Assembly (NCBI RefSeq): GCF_964355755.1
Contig: NC_092674.1
Span: 1,369,001 to 1,433,000 of the forward strand
DNA length: 64,000 nucleotides
Direction: 5' to 3'
Origin: Antedon mediterranea
Taxonomy: Eukaryota > Echinodermata > Crinoidea > Comatulida > Antedonidae
The translations under genes and the position numbers were made by a program. The stretch's first letter is position 1; every line of letters starts with the position of its first letter. Below the pieces are notes generated by a model that saw nothing but the letters and a program-made list of their open reading frames with translations, did not search any database and was not told where the DNA came from. Of this stretch, positions 22,851-35,050 are shown one piece after another.

Positions 22851-25800
22851 ATGCGCAACATAGTGTTTAGTCTTTTTCTCACTTTCAAGGCAAGTACTAT
22901 TATTGTTCAAAGCTCAAATAGACAAGATCATTATTTTAGCGATTGTAAATGGTAACATTCTAAAACATCTATAGATTTTATGAAATGATTCTATTTTGAA
23001 AACCCATTGTTGTTGGCACCAATTCCTATAACGTACCGATGTAAACCTTCAATAAAGTAAGCCCTATTATTTCATTTAATTGTTTTGCTTTCTTGCAGGT
23101 TGTTGTCATTGTTGAATCTTCTTCCTATGGAAATTGTCCGGCTGATCCGACTGAAATAGGGTGTTCTAATGGTATATTATTTTATTATAATGATTAAAGG
23201 GTCTTTCATATCTGTTGAGGCAGGGTTTCGGTCCGGCGCCGGAAAATCTAATAGCACGTCAATGTTTCGTTTTCACGACGCTCCACGCGGCTATGCGTCA
23301 ATTGATATGCGCGTAGCCGCGTAAAAACAACACATTGGCGTCCGAATAGATTTTCCGGCGCCGGACCGAATCCGTGCTCAAGCAGGACGTGAAAGGCGCT
23401 TTACAGAAGGGTCCAATTAATGAATATAAACATTATATTTATGGTGCAAAATTATTTTTAAAAGAAACCAAAACCAAAACCTAAACTAATAATCAGTGTT
23501 ACTTTTAGAAACATTTTTAATTATCAATTTTGTTTATTTATCAGAAAACTGGATTCTGACTGATCGGTACATTGTACCTGGAACCGTTGACGTTTTTACC
23601 CACAAAAACTACCCTGATAAATACCGGAACTGCGAATTTCAAGGATGGAATATAACCACTGCGCCAGGCTATGTAATGACCGTTGTTTTCGAGATAGTTA
23701 ACTACGAATTGGGTAGCGATTTCTTGTATTTTGTTTACGAAGATTCTGGTGGTACCAATATAATTATAAAGGATGTATCCAGTCAAAATGATGAATTACT
23801 GCTTGATCTACAGTATAAGTATTTTGAGTCCTGGCAACTGTACATGTGTACCGATTTATCTATTAGGAAATATGGATTTCTCATCTATGTAACGCCTCAG
23901 CTTTGTAAGTTACCAGTATCTGTTACATTATTGCAACAAAATTAAACAGATAGATATGAATCATACCACACGTCCAATTAAAACGTGTCTAAAGCTCTGT
24001 CTACACTATCAAACTTTATGTGACAAAAAATGTGATGTTTGGGCACATTTTTTTGTCAAACTAGTTTAATAGTGTAGACAACGGAGTTTAAGAAAATGGT
24101 ATATATCTTACACAACAAGACAGTACCGTTTTGAAAAATCGTTAGCAGTACTATTTCGGGTCTTTTCTGCAGCTCAATATGCCTATTATAGTTCCGCATC
24201 TCCATACTATATTTTCGCAGCTCTATATTATAGTTCTACAGCTCTATGTTATAGTTCTACAGCTCTATATTATAGTTCTACAGCTCTATATTATAGTTCT
24301 ACACCGCTATATTATAGTTCTACAGCTCTATATTATAGTTCTACAGCTCTATATTATAGTTCTACACCTCTATATTATAGTTCTACAGCTCTATATTATA
24401 GTTCTACAGCTCTATATATTAATACAAGTATTGAAAAATATAGGCAATAAGCAGAATGTATTTTATTTCCACCAAACCCGTTTTTAGCACTCAGAATCGT
24501 ATTATGACTAAATACTATTTAATCATTGTAGCTTCAACAAGCGATATTAACCTAACCACAGAAGAAGAAGAAAGTACCACCACTAGTACAGGTTGGTGAA
24601 TTTTCATGGTGAATAACTATAATGATTTATGGTGACATTTTGAGGAAATAGATATTGAAATGAATTTGTCCTGTTACTGAAAATTCAATAATTTTGTTTT
24701 AGAAAATAATATACCTACATCAATTACTGGCTTTTTTGGAACATTCGACACCGGAACTTTACATCCAATCACCAACCCTAATACAATTGCAACATTTACT
24801 GAAACTTCGTCGACGGATACAACGTCATTATCGGTTTCAACGTCATCGTTTAATGCAACGTCATCGTCGGATTCAAGGTCATATGTAACGTCATCGTCTG
24901 ATTCCACGTCATCGTTGGATGCAACGTCATCGTCGGATTCAACGTCATCGTTTGATGCAACGTCAACGTCGGATTCAACGACATCGTTTGATGCCACGTG
25001 GTTCAGTTCCACGTCCGCTTCTGTTAGCATTTCTTATCAGGTATCGAATTAATATTTTACTCCTGATTAAATTGTGCATGTCTGGTTCAAGATGCAAGAG
25101 ATGATTAGCCTCTACGTTGATTTTTATTTTATTTCATTTCAACAATATTTTACGAGGGTGATCCATCATTAGGGATCCTCACAAAAATACAATATGACAA
25201 GACATAAACGATTTATTTAATCAGTCAATTTGTATTTTGTTTCTAATATTCTTCTCATTACCATGGACCTATAATTAGATATGGGCCTAGGTCCATGGTA
25301 TATTTCTTTATGTAAGAAAATATCTTAATCTTAATTAAGTGTAGTAAATGGTTTCCACAGATCGAGCATCTTTTGAATTACGCGGAATCACGTGACTCTT
25401 TGAGTGAATCGGAGGTTTTGCGTATCCTACAGTCCACTAAGGATATTACGTCAGACGATAGCAACTATTTGGACGTAAATGACATATTGAATGTAATCAG
25501 ACTGTTAGAAGTTATTGCAGATTCAGCGACATCATCAGAATCCTGTGTTGAGGTATAAAACGTCATGGTTCCCACAAGAAACTCAAGGACGTACGCGCAA
25601 CGCAAGCGAGTTGACCAATGAAAAGCCACTGTTTGAATAATCCATCGCTTGTGATTGTTCAAACCACTTTCGTTGCATTACGTCCTTGTGTTGCGTCGCT
25701 AGTGGGAATCAAGCTTAAGAGGGAACTTTTTTTATGATTGATTGTAAAATTGATTTTATGTTTACACGTTATGTAATGATGATGTGCCATGAGGCCACAG

Positions 25801-28800
25801 AGGGGTGACAGTAACGGATTTATTTGAGTCTTTATGTCGACCAAATGATACCTTGTTGTTTCTTGTTGATTTTCATGAACAATTATTTTACTGACAGTTG
25901 TACCTGTCGGTGTATGATGACATATTACGAGAATGTAACATGGATACACTCGCTTTATCAAATGAAAGTGAGGTAAGTATTCATATTCAGATAATATTCA
26001 GATAATATTTATTTAGATAATAATGAATGAATATATACAAAATAGAAAAAGATATTAAAGTGAACATAGATAAAGCAGTAATTGGTAGTCATTATTATCA
26101 TGGATCCCTTCTAGAAGTTAAAAACTTGTCTCGTAGGGACCCATAACAAAACACATTACTAAAAAAATAAAAATAACCTAGAATATATAATTATATAATT
26201 TAGGATAAAAAATTACAGTATAATAACATAACTAACATATACATGTATCTAGTGAATCTTTAAGCCGCAGCAGCAGTAGTAACGGATTGCGCATGATGCC
26301 GTCATTTGTTTTGTCTGTTTGTAAGTTCTCCATACTGGCCCGTTGAATATGCAAGGTTTAGAGCACGAACTATCAGCATCATCCCTTAAAGTTGTGTCTA
26401 AACTATCAAACTAGTTTGAAAAAACGTGTGTTATGACCAAATATGGTTTGATAATGTAGACAGAGCTTTACTGTGCAATGAATAAACTTTAGATCCTAAT
26501 TTGTCTATTTTCCATTATTTTATAGGGTGTTGCTAGTGACATCATGTCAATGATATTTACATACACGGCCGCCGTTTCTACTAACTTGGTCCAGGCAAAC
26601 GAATCGTCGGTCCTCAGTTTTGCGAATGAGAACATTGGTGAGGAAAAAAACATTGGTATTAAACAGAACGATATAATTATCGACAAAACATCATTTATTC
26701 ATATCTAATTTCGCAGTTGTAGAGACGGAATCTGTTGGAAGTAGTGACGTCACACTGTCAGTTGATAGAATGGAGATCTATGCCAGTGAGGATTCTTTTC
26801 ACGTTAGCTTACCCATGGTCAACTTGAAGAGCAAGTCAGGTAATTGGTTTACAGGACGTACCCGCAACGCCAGTAATTTGACCAATCACAAGTGATGGTT
26901 TGAATCATCTGTCGCTTATGATTGGTTGACATACTTGCATTGTGCACACCGTTCTTGCGTTGCGTCAAAACGACGGCAACGAAAAAAACGAGAATATTGA
27001 TAAGTGATAAAATAAGAGCAATTCAAAACTGAAAATGTGGATACAATGATGACAAAATTGGCTATGATGATGTTGTTGGAATACGGTAATAATAATCTAA
27101 AAAAGATGATGGAGATAAAGGTGAGAATATACGGTTTAATAGGCCTACTAACAATACTATTTCTCTAAATGTTTCAGTGAAAGTGATCACAATCTTGTAT
27201 AAGACATTGCATGTGATTTTACCAACCGTACTTGAGGGAGACCAAAGTGGACACGCCACAAGGATAGGATCATTTACAGTATCAATAACTGTAACGGCAA
27301 ATGACGTAGTGTTCAATCATTTTGATGGCAATGATCCACTTTACATAACTATTGATCACGTGGTTGTAAGTACCAATTAAAAGTATGTAAAGCTTGATTC
27401 CCACTAGGTCGCAACGCCAGACGGTATGAGCCTATCTGTACCATACGGATTGCATCCTTTCCTTTACTTTCATTGCCTCGTTCTTTAGATGGGACGTAAA
27501 GCCGTTGGTCCCATGTACAAAATGCACGTCAAAGAACTTGGTACAATATTCTTAAAGAGTAGGGGATCGTGTCCCGATGTGCTGATATGTGGTAGGCGCT
27601 GCACTGCTGGATGATGTTGGGCCTAAATCAAGTTTCCTCAGTTTCCATCCAATCTTAAAGACCAAGAATAATACATATCGACGCCAAATGCCGTAAGATC
27701 ATAACCTTTCGTAGGAACCGTCGACGTAACCACGAACGTGCCGTAGATGTATTTTTTTAGCATAGGATCCATGCTTTTTGCACAGAGAACCAATTAAATA
27801 CTAAAGGCATAGATAACATTGTTTGTAATATTTTAAAAGTGTGTTTATATTTCAGCAATTAAGAGAAAATGAAAAGTCTGTGTGTTCATTTTGGAAGTTT
27901 ACTGACAATAAGTAAGTAGACTCTATCGGTTGGTAGTTGGCTACTTTTGCTAGTTTACTAAATGTTGGACCTAAATCTATTACTCAACACTAGAAACTGC
28001 GCGCATACGCATGCGTATTGATAAAGCATGCCTAATCGTCACACATAATAAATAGGTCCTTTAAATACATTAAATGATTTTCTATTTAGTTAATTTACTA
28101 TTAATTTACATAATTTATACTGTCCTTTTTTTCTTTTTTTTATTTTCTGTATTTCATAAAACAGCATACATTACTTAACTTGGTTACATTACAAAGTAAT
28201 ACAAAATAAAAAAAATTATACTGTCCTAAATGACTGGAGTGAATGTGTACGCGAACATTAATTTTACAAACATTAATGTGAAATTAAAACTACAGTAAGC
28301 ATAACAATTATTTGTTGTCTTGTTGTAATTTGTGTAGTTTTGATGGGGGTGTATGGTCAGAGGACGGGTGCTTGGTTTCTTCATCAAATTCAAACCAATC
28401 CGTCTTTAGCTGTGATCATTTGACAAATTTTGCAATACTTATGAGAGTTCCAGGCCCGTCTCAGGTTAGAGTAGTGCGTTGACCTTTGTAAAGGCTCTGT
28501 ATAAATGACAATGTTAATGTTAAAATATAATAATATAATATGCTAAAACATCATTATACTATATTTAACATGTAAACTTCGTTTGGGTAACCAAATAATT
28601 TAGTTAAATTCAATAAGATTTGCTGTTCGTTTAAAAAATTTGCTTTTCTTTCGCCAGCATTTCATAATCTTTAAATTAGTTGACAATAAGGCATGTATTT
28701 ATACGGAAATTAATTTGGTTATTTATATCATTCACTAATGGTGAGCTGATTTTGTTGTGGTCTTTAACAAAACAAGAAAACAAACAATGATAAAGAAGCA

Positions 28801-31800
28801 TAAATGAATTATTATAATAATATAAATATATAGATGAGCGTACAATAAAACGTTATAAAAGTAATTCCTCTTCCACTTTATCCTCTAGGTTATTTCCGAA
28901 GGAGATACGTTTGCATTAGATGTTCTAACATACTTCTTAACGGTTCTCTCTATCATCTGTCTTGTTCTGACTGTTTGCACGTACATTTGGCTTCGGTAAG
29001 TTTTTATATTTCATTTTACCCTTACACTTGATTTGCTTTTCGTGGTGGTCTATACCTAAGCCTTGTCTACACTATCACACTTTATGTGACAAAAAAATTT
29101 GATGTGCTCATATATGGACACGATGATGTCAGATCACTACCATAATTAAGGATATCACTACAAATTGGGTACATTACACTTTTTTGTCAAACTAGTTTAA
29201 TAGTGTAGACAGAGCTTTAAGCCTGTTTTCCATCAGGCGAATTTGTTCGCGCGCGCGAATCCAACGTTTCTTCGCAGAGAAAAACAAATTGCGCTACTCT
29301 ATCCACTACAAGAGCAAATAGCTGCTAATTTAGCTGAAGAAGCGAAAAACTCAAGGAACTAGAATTCGTCGCAGAGGCATTTTGAAGATGAAAACAGCTT
29401 TCTCACCGCACCCGCCCCATTATTGCCTTAAAATATAGAAACTAAATGGTTTATTTTCTTCCTTTTACGTTTTACTTTTTTTATTTTAAAGAGCTTGGCA
29501 CCTAAGAAGAAACATCATCCATATAAACTTAGCCATATCACTTGCACTGGCTCAATTACTGTACATTGGCTTTGTCAATGCCACTGCAAATAAGGTAACA
29601 GTATGATACTCATAATAACATCGTTCCAATGTCATGAAGAAATTATCAAAAGTACTGTATTGTTAACTCTAAGCGTGTTGCATTATCAGATTATAATCCG
29701 AATAGACTATACATGTATTTTATAACCGTAGATAAATCACTTTGTATAATGCCTTACAATTAATATCGTACAATACACTGATATTTTCACGTTATTTAAT
29801 CAATATCTGTCCTTGTAGGATATTACTTAAAAGCTTCAACACTTTAAAAATCACATTTTTCATTATATGACCTTCATTGTAATAGACCTATTGTTAAAAT
29901 AAAATGCAGTGTGTTCGAAAAGCACAGTTAAAACTTTCTGTGCTTTTTAGAGTTTTAATTAATTGATTGTGTCGTGACGTAATTAGCTACACGATCACAC
30001 GTAAACGGAAGTACAGTACTTACAATATTAAATGGGAAAGTGTGTGATCTTCAGCTAAAATTTCTTGAATAAAAATAAAAACATCAAAAAATACCCAAAA
30101 TATAACGTCTAGTCCTTCTGAGTTACAAAAATAATTCAATGTTGGACTTATTTGTAGCATGGGTGCACGTTGGTAGCCGTTCTTTTACAATACATGTTTA
30201 CCGTCAGTTTTAACTGGATGTTATTAGAGGGCGTTCATCTTTTGATGATGTCCAACATCAACCTTCATCAAAGGAACCCGAAAAGTTATGTTTACGTCAT
30301 ATCCGGTTGGGGTAAGTTTCATCAACTTTCTCTGGGGATGTTTAGATGTACCAGATGGGTTAATTAAATCTACTTCACTTTTGTTCTAACATGTTTCTAA
30401 TTGTAGTGCCACCTCTTGGAATTGTGTTGATCTCATTTTCATCTAAACCATCTGGTTATGGAACTCAACAATTGTAAGTCTTACAGTATTTGTTAACAGT
30501 TAAGCCTTGTCTACACTATCAAACTTTATGTGACAAAAAATGTGATGTTCCTATTGACATGATGATGTCATATCACTGTTTGGGCACAATTTGTCAAACT
30601 AGTTTGATAGACAGAACTACGTCATGAAATGTTAAATCATAATTGTCTTGTTTTTCTCCGTAGTTGTTGGCTTGACACTTCAACGCCCATTATTTGGGCA
30701 TTTGTTGTACCGATCCTCATGGTGATTGCTGTAAGTACAATTTATTGAATGACGTGGTAGTTAGTGCGTAGTAACATTAACACCAAATGACGTGGTAGTT
30801 GACGCTTAGTAACAGAAATGACGTTGTAGTTGGTGCTTAGTAACACCAAATGATGTGGTAGTTGGCGCGTAATAACACAATTAACGTGGTAGTTGGCGCG
30901 TAGTAACAAAAATGACGTGGTAGTTGGCGCATAGTAACACCAAATGATGTGGTAGTTGGCGCGTAGTAACACAAATGACGTGGTAATTGGCGCGTAGTAA
31001 CACCAAATGACGTGGTAGTTGGCGCGTAGTAACACAAATGACGTGGTAGTTGGCGCGTAGTAACACAAATGACGTGGTAGTTGGCGCGTAGTAACACAAA
31101 TAACGTGGTAGTTGGCGCGTAGTAACACAAATGACGTTTTTTTTGGCGCGTAGTAGGCCTAACACAAATGACGTGGTAGTTGGCGCCTTGTAACACAAAG
31201 GACGTGGTAGTTAGAGCGTAGTAACACAAATGACGTGGTGTAGTAACACAAATGACGTAATAAAGACGTAGTGAAAATACCCATGCAATAATTGTCCTTG
31301 CAGGGGAACACGATTATTCTGCTCGCAGTTATCAGACGATTTATAAATTTAAAAGTAAATGCAACTAAAAGGAAGAAAGAACGAATGAGGTAAGACATGG
31401 AAATTGTTATTTTAGTTGTTGTAGTAGGGGTAGGGCTATGACGTACAAACAAATATGTAGGTACACGTTTACTGCGGTTTCTATGTGGAGATGTTCATGA
31501 TGTAATGAATGTGAAAACTACAAGCTGGCTATTTTCCTTTTTATTCATATTTTTACAGAACCAGTATTCGTGCAGTGTTGTTGATGCTACCCTTGATGGG
31601 ACTGACCTGGATATTTGGCTTGGTGGCGTCTTTTGATGATACACATTTCTTTGCATACGTATTCGTCATCTTTAACTCGTCACAAGTAAGCCTTACCCTG
31701 ACCACCAAATAAAATATTAACAACTGAGCCCGCAACTGAGTATGACGTTTTTACTTGCAGTTTGACTTTTTTGCGTTTTTAGCACTTAAACACAATAAAA

Positions 31801-32187
31801 AAATTTAATCACAATTTTGTCTTTATAGGGAGTATTCATTTTTTGCCAACTTATTCTGCTGAATGATGAGGTTTGTAGTTTTTATACGATTAATAATAAT
31901 AAATATTATTTACGACGGCAATAATTGAGAAAATTAAACTTAATAAATGTATGTATTATTTTATCATTTTGTTTTCACAATTTCAGATCCGGAGAATGTT
32001 TAATCAGAGATACACGAGGCGAAACGTAACAAGCACGTCACAATTGAGTAAAAGTGAACGAAAACACGTTAATCATGTGCGGCTACACAATTATTTCAAA
32101 CCATTACGACTATTGCTGAGTATAAAGCTCTGTCTACACTATCAAACTTTATGTGACAAAAATATTTGTGCCCATATATGGACATGA
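22851..32187 (+). CDS. Adhesion GPCR: signal peptide, CUB, Ser/Thr stalk, GAIN/GPS, 7TM
   Basis: Exons: 22851-22889, 23099-23171, 23545-23904, 24532-24591, 24703-25040, 25361-25552, 25898-25972, 26526-26637, 26717-26839, 27178-27365, 27856-27911, 28338-28464, 28889-28995, 29492-29594, 30158-30311, 30407-30473, 30664-30730, 31304-31389, 31559-31685, 31829-31870, then 31987 onward. All phases agree (832 codons through exon 20). Intron 1 has a GC donor (AAG then GCAAGT). Residues 1-24 are a signal peptide; about 38-157 are a CUB domain. Residues 158-290 are a Ser/Thr stalk built of 12-residue repeats. GAIN follows, and the GPS (exons 11-12) reads CDHLTNFAILM, so the HL/T autoproteolysis site and tethered agonist are kept; one of the four usual GPS Cys is Phe (residue 562). 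TM1 is in exon 13, TM2 in 14, TM3 and the start of TM4 in 15, TM4 completed in 16, TM5 in 17-18, TM6 in 19 (GLTWIFGLVA), TM7 in 19-20. The C-terminus is unresolved: exon 21 read through ends in a miniature element at 32187. Ligand and subfamily unknown. Confidence 0.92.
23206..23460. mobile_element. Foldback element with a 25-bp GC-rich inverted repeat
   Basis: TTCGGTCCGGCGCCGGAAAA (about 23229-23248) is inverted exactly at about 23348-23367. Inside are a CACGCGGCTATGCG stretch and its near complement CGCGTAGCCGCGT. The right flank is shared with 7190-7335. It lies in intron 2 of the GPCR gene, just before exon 3. Confidence 0.7.
23991..24090 (+). mobile_element. MITE-1 copy 1 (short)
   Basis: Ends AAGCTCTGTCTACACTATCA and inverted TTTAATAGTGTAGACAACG. 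Central half deleted. GPCR intron 3. Confidence 0.85.
24219..24420. repeat. 21-bp tandem repeat, about 10 copies
   Basis: The unit GCTCTATATTATAGTTCTACA repeats with few changes in GPCR intron 3. Confidence 0.92.
25130..25215. repeat. Dispersed repeat shared with 7725-7840
   Basis: Same order of words as the copy at 7.7 kb. GPCR intron 5. Confidence 0.6.
25563..25720. mobile_element. MITE-2 copy
   Basis: Left end GGTTCCCACAAGAA, then CAAGGACGTACGCGCAACGC. Right arm CGTCCTTGTGTTGCGTCGCT and AGTGGGAATCAAGCTTAA. It starts 10 bp after GPCR exon 6. Confidence 0.82.
26390..26470 (-). mobile_element. MITE-1 copy 2 (degenerate, short)
   Basis: GTGTCTAAACTATCAAACTA at the left and TTTGATAATGTAGACAGAGC at the right. 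GPCR intron 7. Confidence 0.7.
26850..26975. mobile_element. MITE-2 fragment
   Basis: GGACGTACCCGCAACGCC and TTGACCAATCACAAG match the MITE-2 left half; GATTGGTTGACA and CTTGCGTTGCGTC match its right half. Terminal bases are missing on both sides. GPCR intron 9. Confidence 0.65.
27388..27640. repeat. MITE-2 end fragment followed by a SINE-like segment
   Basis: AAGCTTGATTCCCACTAGG at 27391-27409 is a MITE-2 terminus without its partner. The following GATGGGACGTAAAGCCGTTG with GTCCCATGTAC and GGTAGGCGCTGCAC resembles conserved SINE bodies of marine invertebrates; that is from memory only. GPCR intron 10. Confidence 0.4.
29058..29222 (+). mobile_element. MITE-1 copy 3 (full length)
   Basis: CTTGTCTACACTATCACACT to AATAGTGTAGACAGAGCTTT, with the GACACGATGATGTCA centre. 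GPCR intron 13. Confidence 0.88.
30502..30619 (+). mobile_element. MITE-1 copy 4
   Basis: TTAAGCCTTGTCTACACTATC at the left. The right end is shortened to TTTGATAGACAGAAC. GPCR intron 16. Confidence 0.85.
30740..31257. repeat. 31-32-bp minisatellite, about 16 copies
   Basis: The unit AATGACGTGGTAGTTGGCGC followed by GTAGTAACAC. It starts about 10 bp after the donor of GPCR exon 17 but contains no exon sequence. It gives spurious long frames on the minus strand. Confidence 0.92.
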
Positions 32188-32290
32188 TGATGTCATCACT
32201 ACCATATTTAAGCGTATCACTACGATATTTGGGCACGTCACACTTTTTTTTGTCACATAAATTAGTTTGATAGTGTAGACAGAGCTAGCA
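32128..32290 (+). mobile_element. MITE-1 copy 5, overlapping the GPCR 3' end
   Basis: AAGCTCTGTCTACACTATCA to TTTGATAGTGTAGACAGAGC. If GPCR exon 21 is not spliced, the receptor's last 20 or so codons and its stop (32185-32187) come from this element. Confidence 0.88.
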
Positions 32291-32391
32291 TTATATACTG
32301 ACTTGCCATCAAATAACATTTACTAATTTCTTCTTTCAGATTTGTTTGAAGAAACAGTTAAATGAAGGTAGGCTTGCGCATTTTTTCCTTA

Positions 32392-32531
32392 AGCTTGGTT
32401 CCAACTAGGACGTAACGCAAGGACGTACGCGCAGCGCAAGCAATTTGACCAATCACAAGCAATGGATTCGAAAAGTCGCTTGTAATTGGTCAACTAGCCT
32501 GCGTTGCGTCCTAGTGGGAACCAAGCTTTAG
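32392..32531. mobile_element. MITE-2 copy (complete, TTA-flanked)
   Basis: TTA, then AGCTTGGTTCCAACTAGGAC at the left and CCTAGTGGGAACCAAGCT then TTA at the right. The body has ACGCAAGGACGTACGCGCAG and CAATCACAAGC. Confidence 0.88.
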
Positions 32532-32856
32532 TGATCAATGAAACAACGTCACATAGTACGAGTAATCAATGCTAACTAATTTAAAAACTACTTAGTTTGC
32601 ATGGAAGAGCAGAAGACAGGGTCCGTTCGTGTAAATAAAGCCTTACTCTCACATTAAGCTTGATTCCCACTAGGAGGCATGGATGCAACGCAAGGACGTA
32701 AACGGGCAGTAATTTGACCAATCATGTCGCAATAGATTTCTTTTTTTTTTATAAACATATTTCTACTGGATGACAATATCAACGTTGTCCCACAAAGGGG
32801 ACATTGTTGTTTTTCAAAAAGTCCAGCATAAAACCTAACAACATACATGATTATAT

Positions 32857-34836
32857 TCATTCATTCATTCATTCATTCATTTTATTTATACAAAGCAAAT
32901 TTCAAAATATGTTGACAAAGTATGAATCAAGTTAATATAAATGCATTGTATCTGGAGAAAACACAAATAAGCTCAAAGAGCTTTACGACAGGTTCCACCA
33001 AGAAAAAAGTTGTATAAAAAAAAAATTGGATCAACTGTTCATAGACAGAGACAAACAGGGGTTACAGACGGTACATACACTACGCAAGAGACCAAGTATA
33101 GACAAAGACAAGACAAACAAACAAATAAATAAATAAGGGTAAAAGAGGTGTTTGAAATAGGTCAAAATTTGGGTGAAATATTAAGTTTGTTTGTATTTTG
33201 ATATTAGGTATTTTTTGTATTTTGATTTAAATATGATGAAACTATAATCAAATAAAGACTTGTTAAGGGAGTTCCATAGTAAGGGGCCTGTGTGGATAAT
33301 TGAATTTCGGGAAGAGTTTCGATTTAGGTTAGATTGGACGTATTTGTTTGAATTTCGGGTATTATATTTGTGAAGCTCGTTATTTTTTTGAAAAAAATCT
33401 TTTTAAGGTATTAGGAAGTGTGTTATTGGAAAGTCGATACATGAAAAGGGCTGTCTGTAATTTGTTTATGTCAAAGATATTTAGGGTGTTTAGATCATGG
33501 AAAAGCGGTTTAGTATGTGAGAGATAATTTGATTGGGTACATATACGGACTGCCTTCTTTTGGAGTTTGAATAGTCTGTCAAGTTTAGTTGTTTCAGTAC
33601 TAAGCCATGGACAAAGAGTTTGATGCGTTGAATCTGTTGCTGCCCAGACAGTGTTACAATAGAAGAGGTGAGGCAAGATGAGTGTATTGTACAAAGAAGT
33701 GATGATTTTAGGAGGTAATGTAGATTTCAGTTTATTTAGTACACCAATGGTTTTGGAGATATTATTGGAGATTTGAGCTATATGAAGCTTCCAGTTTAAT
33801 TTGTTGTCTATTTGAACACCAAGAAATGATGTGCTTTCAACTTGTTTGATAGGGGTGTGATCGATGTATATATTTGCATTCGGATTGTTATTAGTTTTTT
33901 TGTTAGTGGAGAAGTGAATGTAGTTTGTTTTACTGATGTTAAGGGATAACTTATTTAGTTTGAACCAGTTTGAAACATTGCTGATTTCATTGTTGAAGGT
34001 TCTTGTTAGAGTGTTGAAATCAGGATGGGAAAGGAAGATATTGGTATCATCAGCAAATTGAACATATTAAAAAGAGTTTGAAGCATGGATTAAGTCATTA
34101 ACATAGATTAAGAAGAGAAGGGGGCCCAGAATGGATCCTTGAGGAACGCCGCATGTAACAGGAAGGAGTTCAGAAAAGTGGGAGTTATAGGAAGTAAATT
34201 GCGTTCTATTATTCAGGTAGTTCGTAAGAAGAGAAAGTGGTATGCCTCGGATGCCATAATATTTAAGTTTAGATAGGAGGATTGTATGGTCAATTGTATC
34301 GAATGCCTTAGACAGATCAAGAAATAAGCCAATGGTGTGGTAGTTTTTAGACAAAGCGGAAGAAATTGTGTTTTGGGTATCTAAAAGTGCAAGTTCAGTA
34401 GAATGATTAGGCCTGAAGCCGTATTGATTGCTTTGAAGAATGTTGTGAGAAGAGAGGAAGTTGTAGAGTCTGTTATAAATTAGCCGTTCAAGAATTTTAG
34501 AAAAACAAGATAATAAAGATATTGGACGGTAGTTGGCAAAATAATGGGGATCGTCCTTTTTGAAGATTGGAATGACTTTGGCAGTTTTAAGAGATGACGG
34601 AAATGTACCAGAAGACAAAGAAAGATTGAAAATATGAGAGAGGGGTTTGATAATGAAAGGAGCAATATCTTTGATAACTTTGGGATCGATGTCATCAGGA
34701 CCGGGGCTTTTTCCGTTTTTAAATTTGGAAGTGATTTCAACAATTTCTTTACAAGATGTAGGTGAGAAAAAGATTGAGTTCTTAATTGGGTTCTTAAGAT
34801 AGTTTGAAAAGTTACCAGAGTGAGCATGAATATTAT
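32857..34836 (-). mobile_element. CR1-like LINE, 5' truncated, nearly intact RT, (GAAT)n tail
   Basis: On the minus strand the RT reads from about 34835 with GKSPGPDDIDPKVIK, VIPIFKKDDPHYFANYRPIS and YGFRPNHSTELALLD. Motif A is FLDLSKAFDTIDHT, then GVPQGSILGPLLFLIYVNDL. One in-frame TAA (34067-34069) follows, and the same frame continues with VQFADDTNIFLS. The C-terminal part ends at 33380 because of a base change in an A-run; the shifted frame continues with NNELHKYNTRNSNKYV and GPLLWNSLNKS. The 3' UTR ends in ATTC repeats (32857-32882). With only one stop and one frameshift it is a young but dead copy. It landed inside a MITE-2 copy. Confidence 0.88.
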
Positions 34837-34910
34837 ATGAAATATATTATATAATACATCGTTTTTTAAAAATAGTAAAAAATGTTAAAATAGATCAAAA
34901 GAACAGTCGC

Positions 34911-35050
34911 TTGCGTTGCGTCTACGTGTAGTTGCGTTGCGTCTACGTGTAGTTGCGTTGCGTCTACGTGTAGTTGCGTTGCGTCTACGTGTAGTTGTGT
35001 TGCGTCTACGTGTAGTTGCGTTGCGTCTACGTGTAGTTGCGTTGTGTCAA
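34911..35050. repeat. 21-bp tandem repeat, seven copies, inside the MITE-2 right arm
   Basis: The unit GCGTTGCGTCTACGTGTAGTT repeats with one or two changes. It derives from the GCGTTGCGTC motif of the MITE arm. Confidence 0.92.

Noticed and set aside
24674-25030. Minus-strand ORF rich in Asp/Val (DDVESDDDV repeats)
   Set aside because: Antisense of the GPCR stalk exon (24703-25040), whose plus-strand reading joins in phase to its neighbours.
30742-31229. Minus-strand ORFs of 105-130 codons with a repeating TTRQLPRH pattern
   Set aside because: Translations of the 31-32-bp intronic minisatellite.
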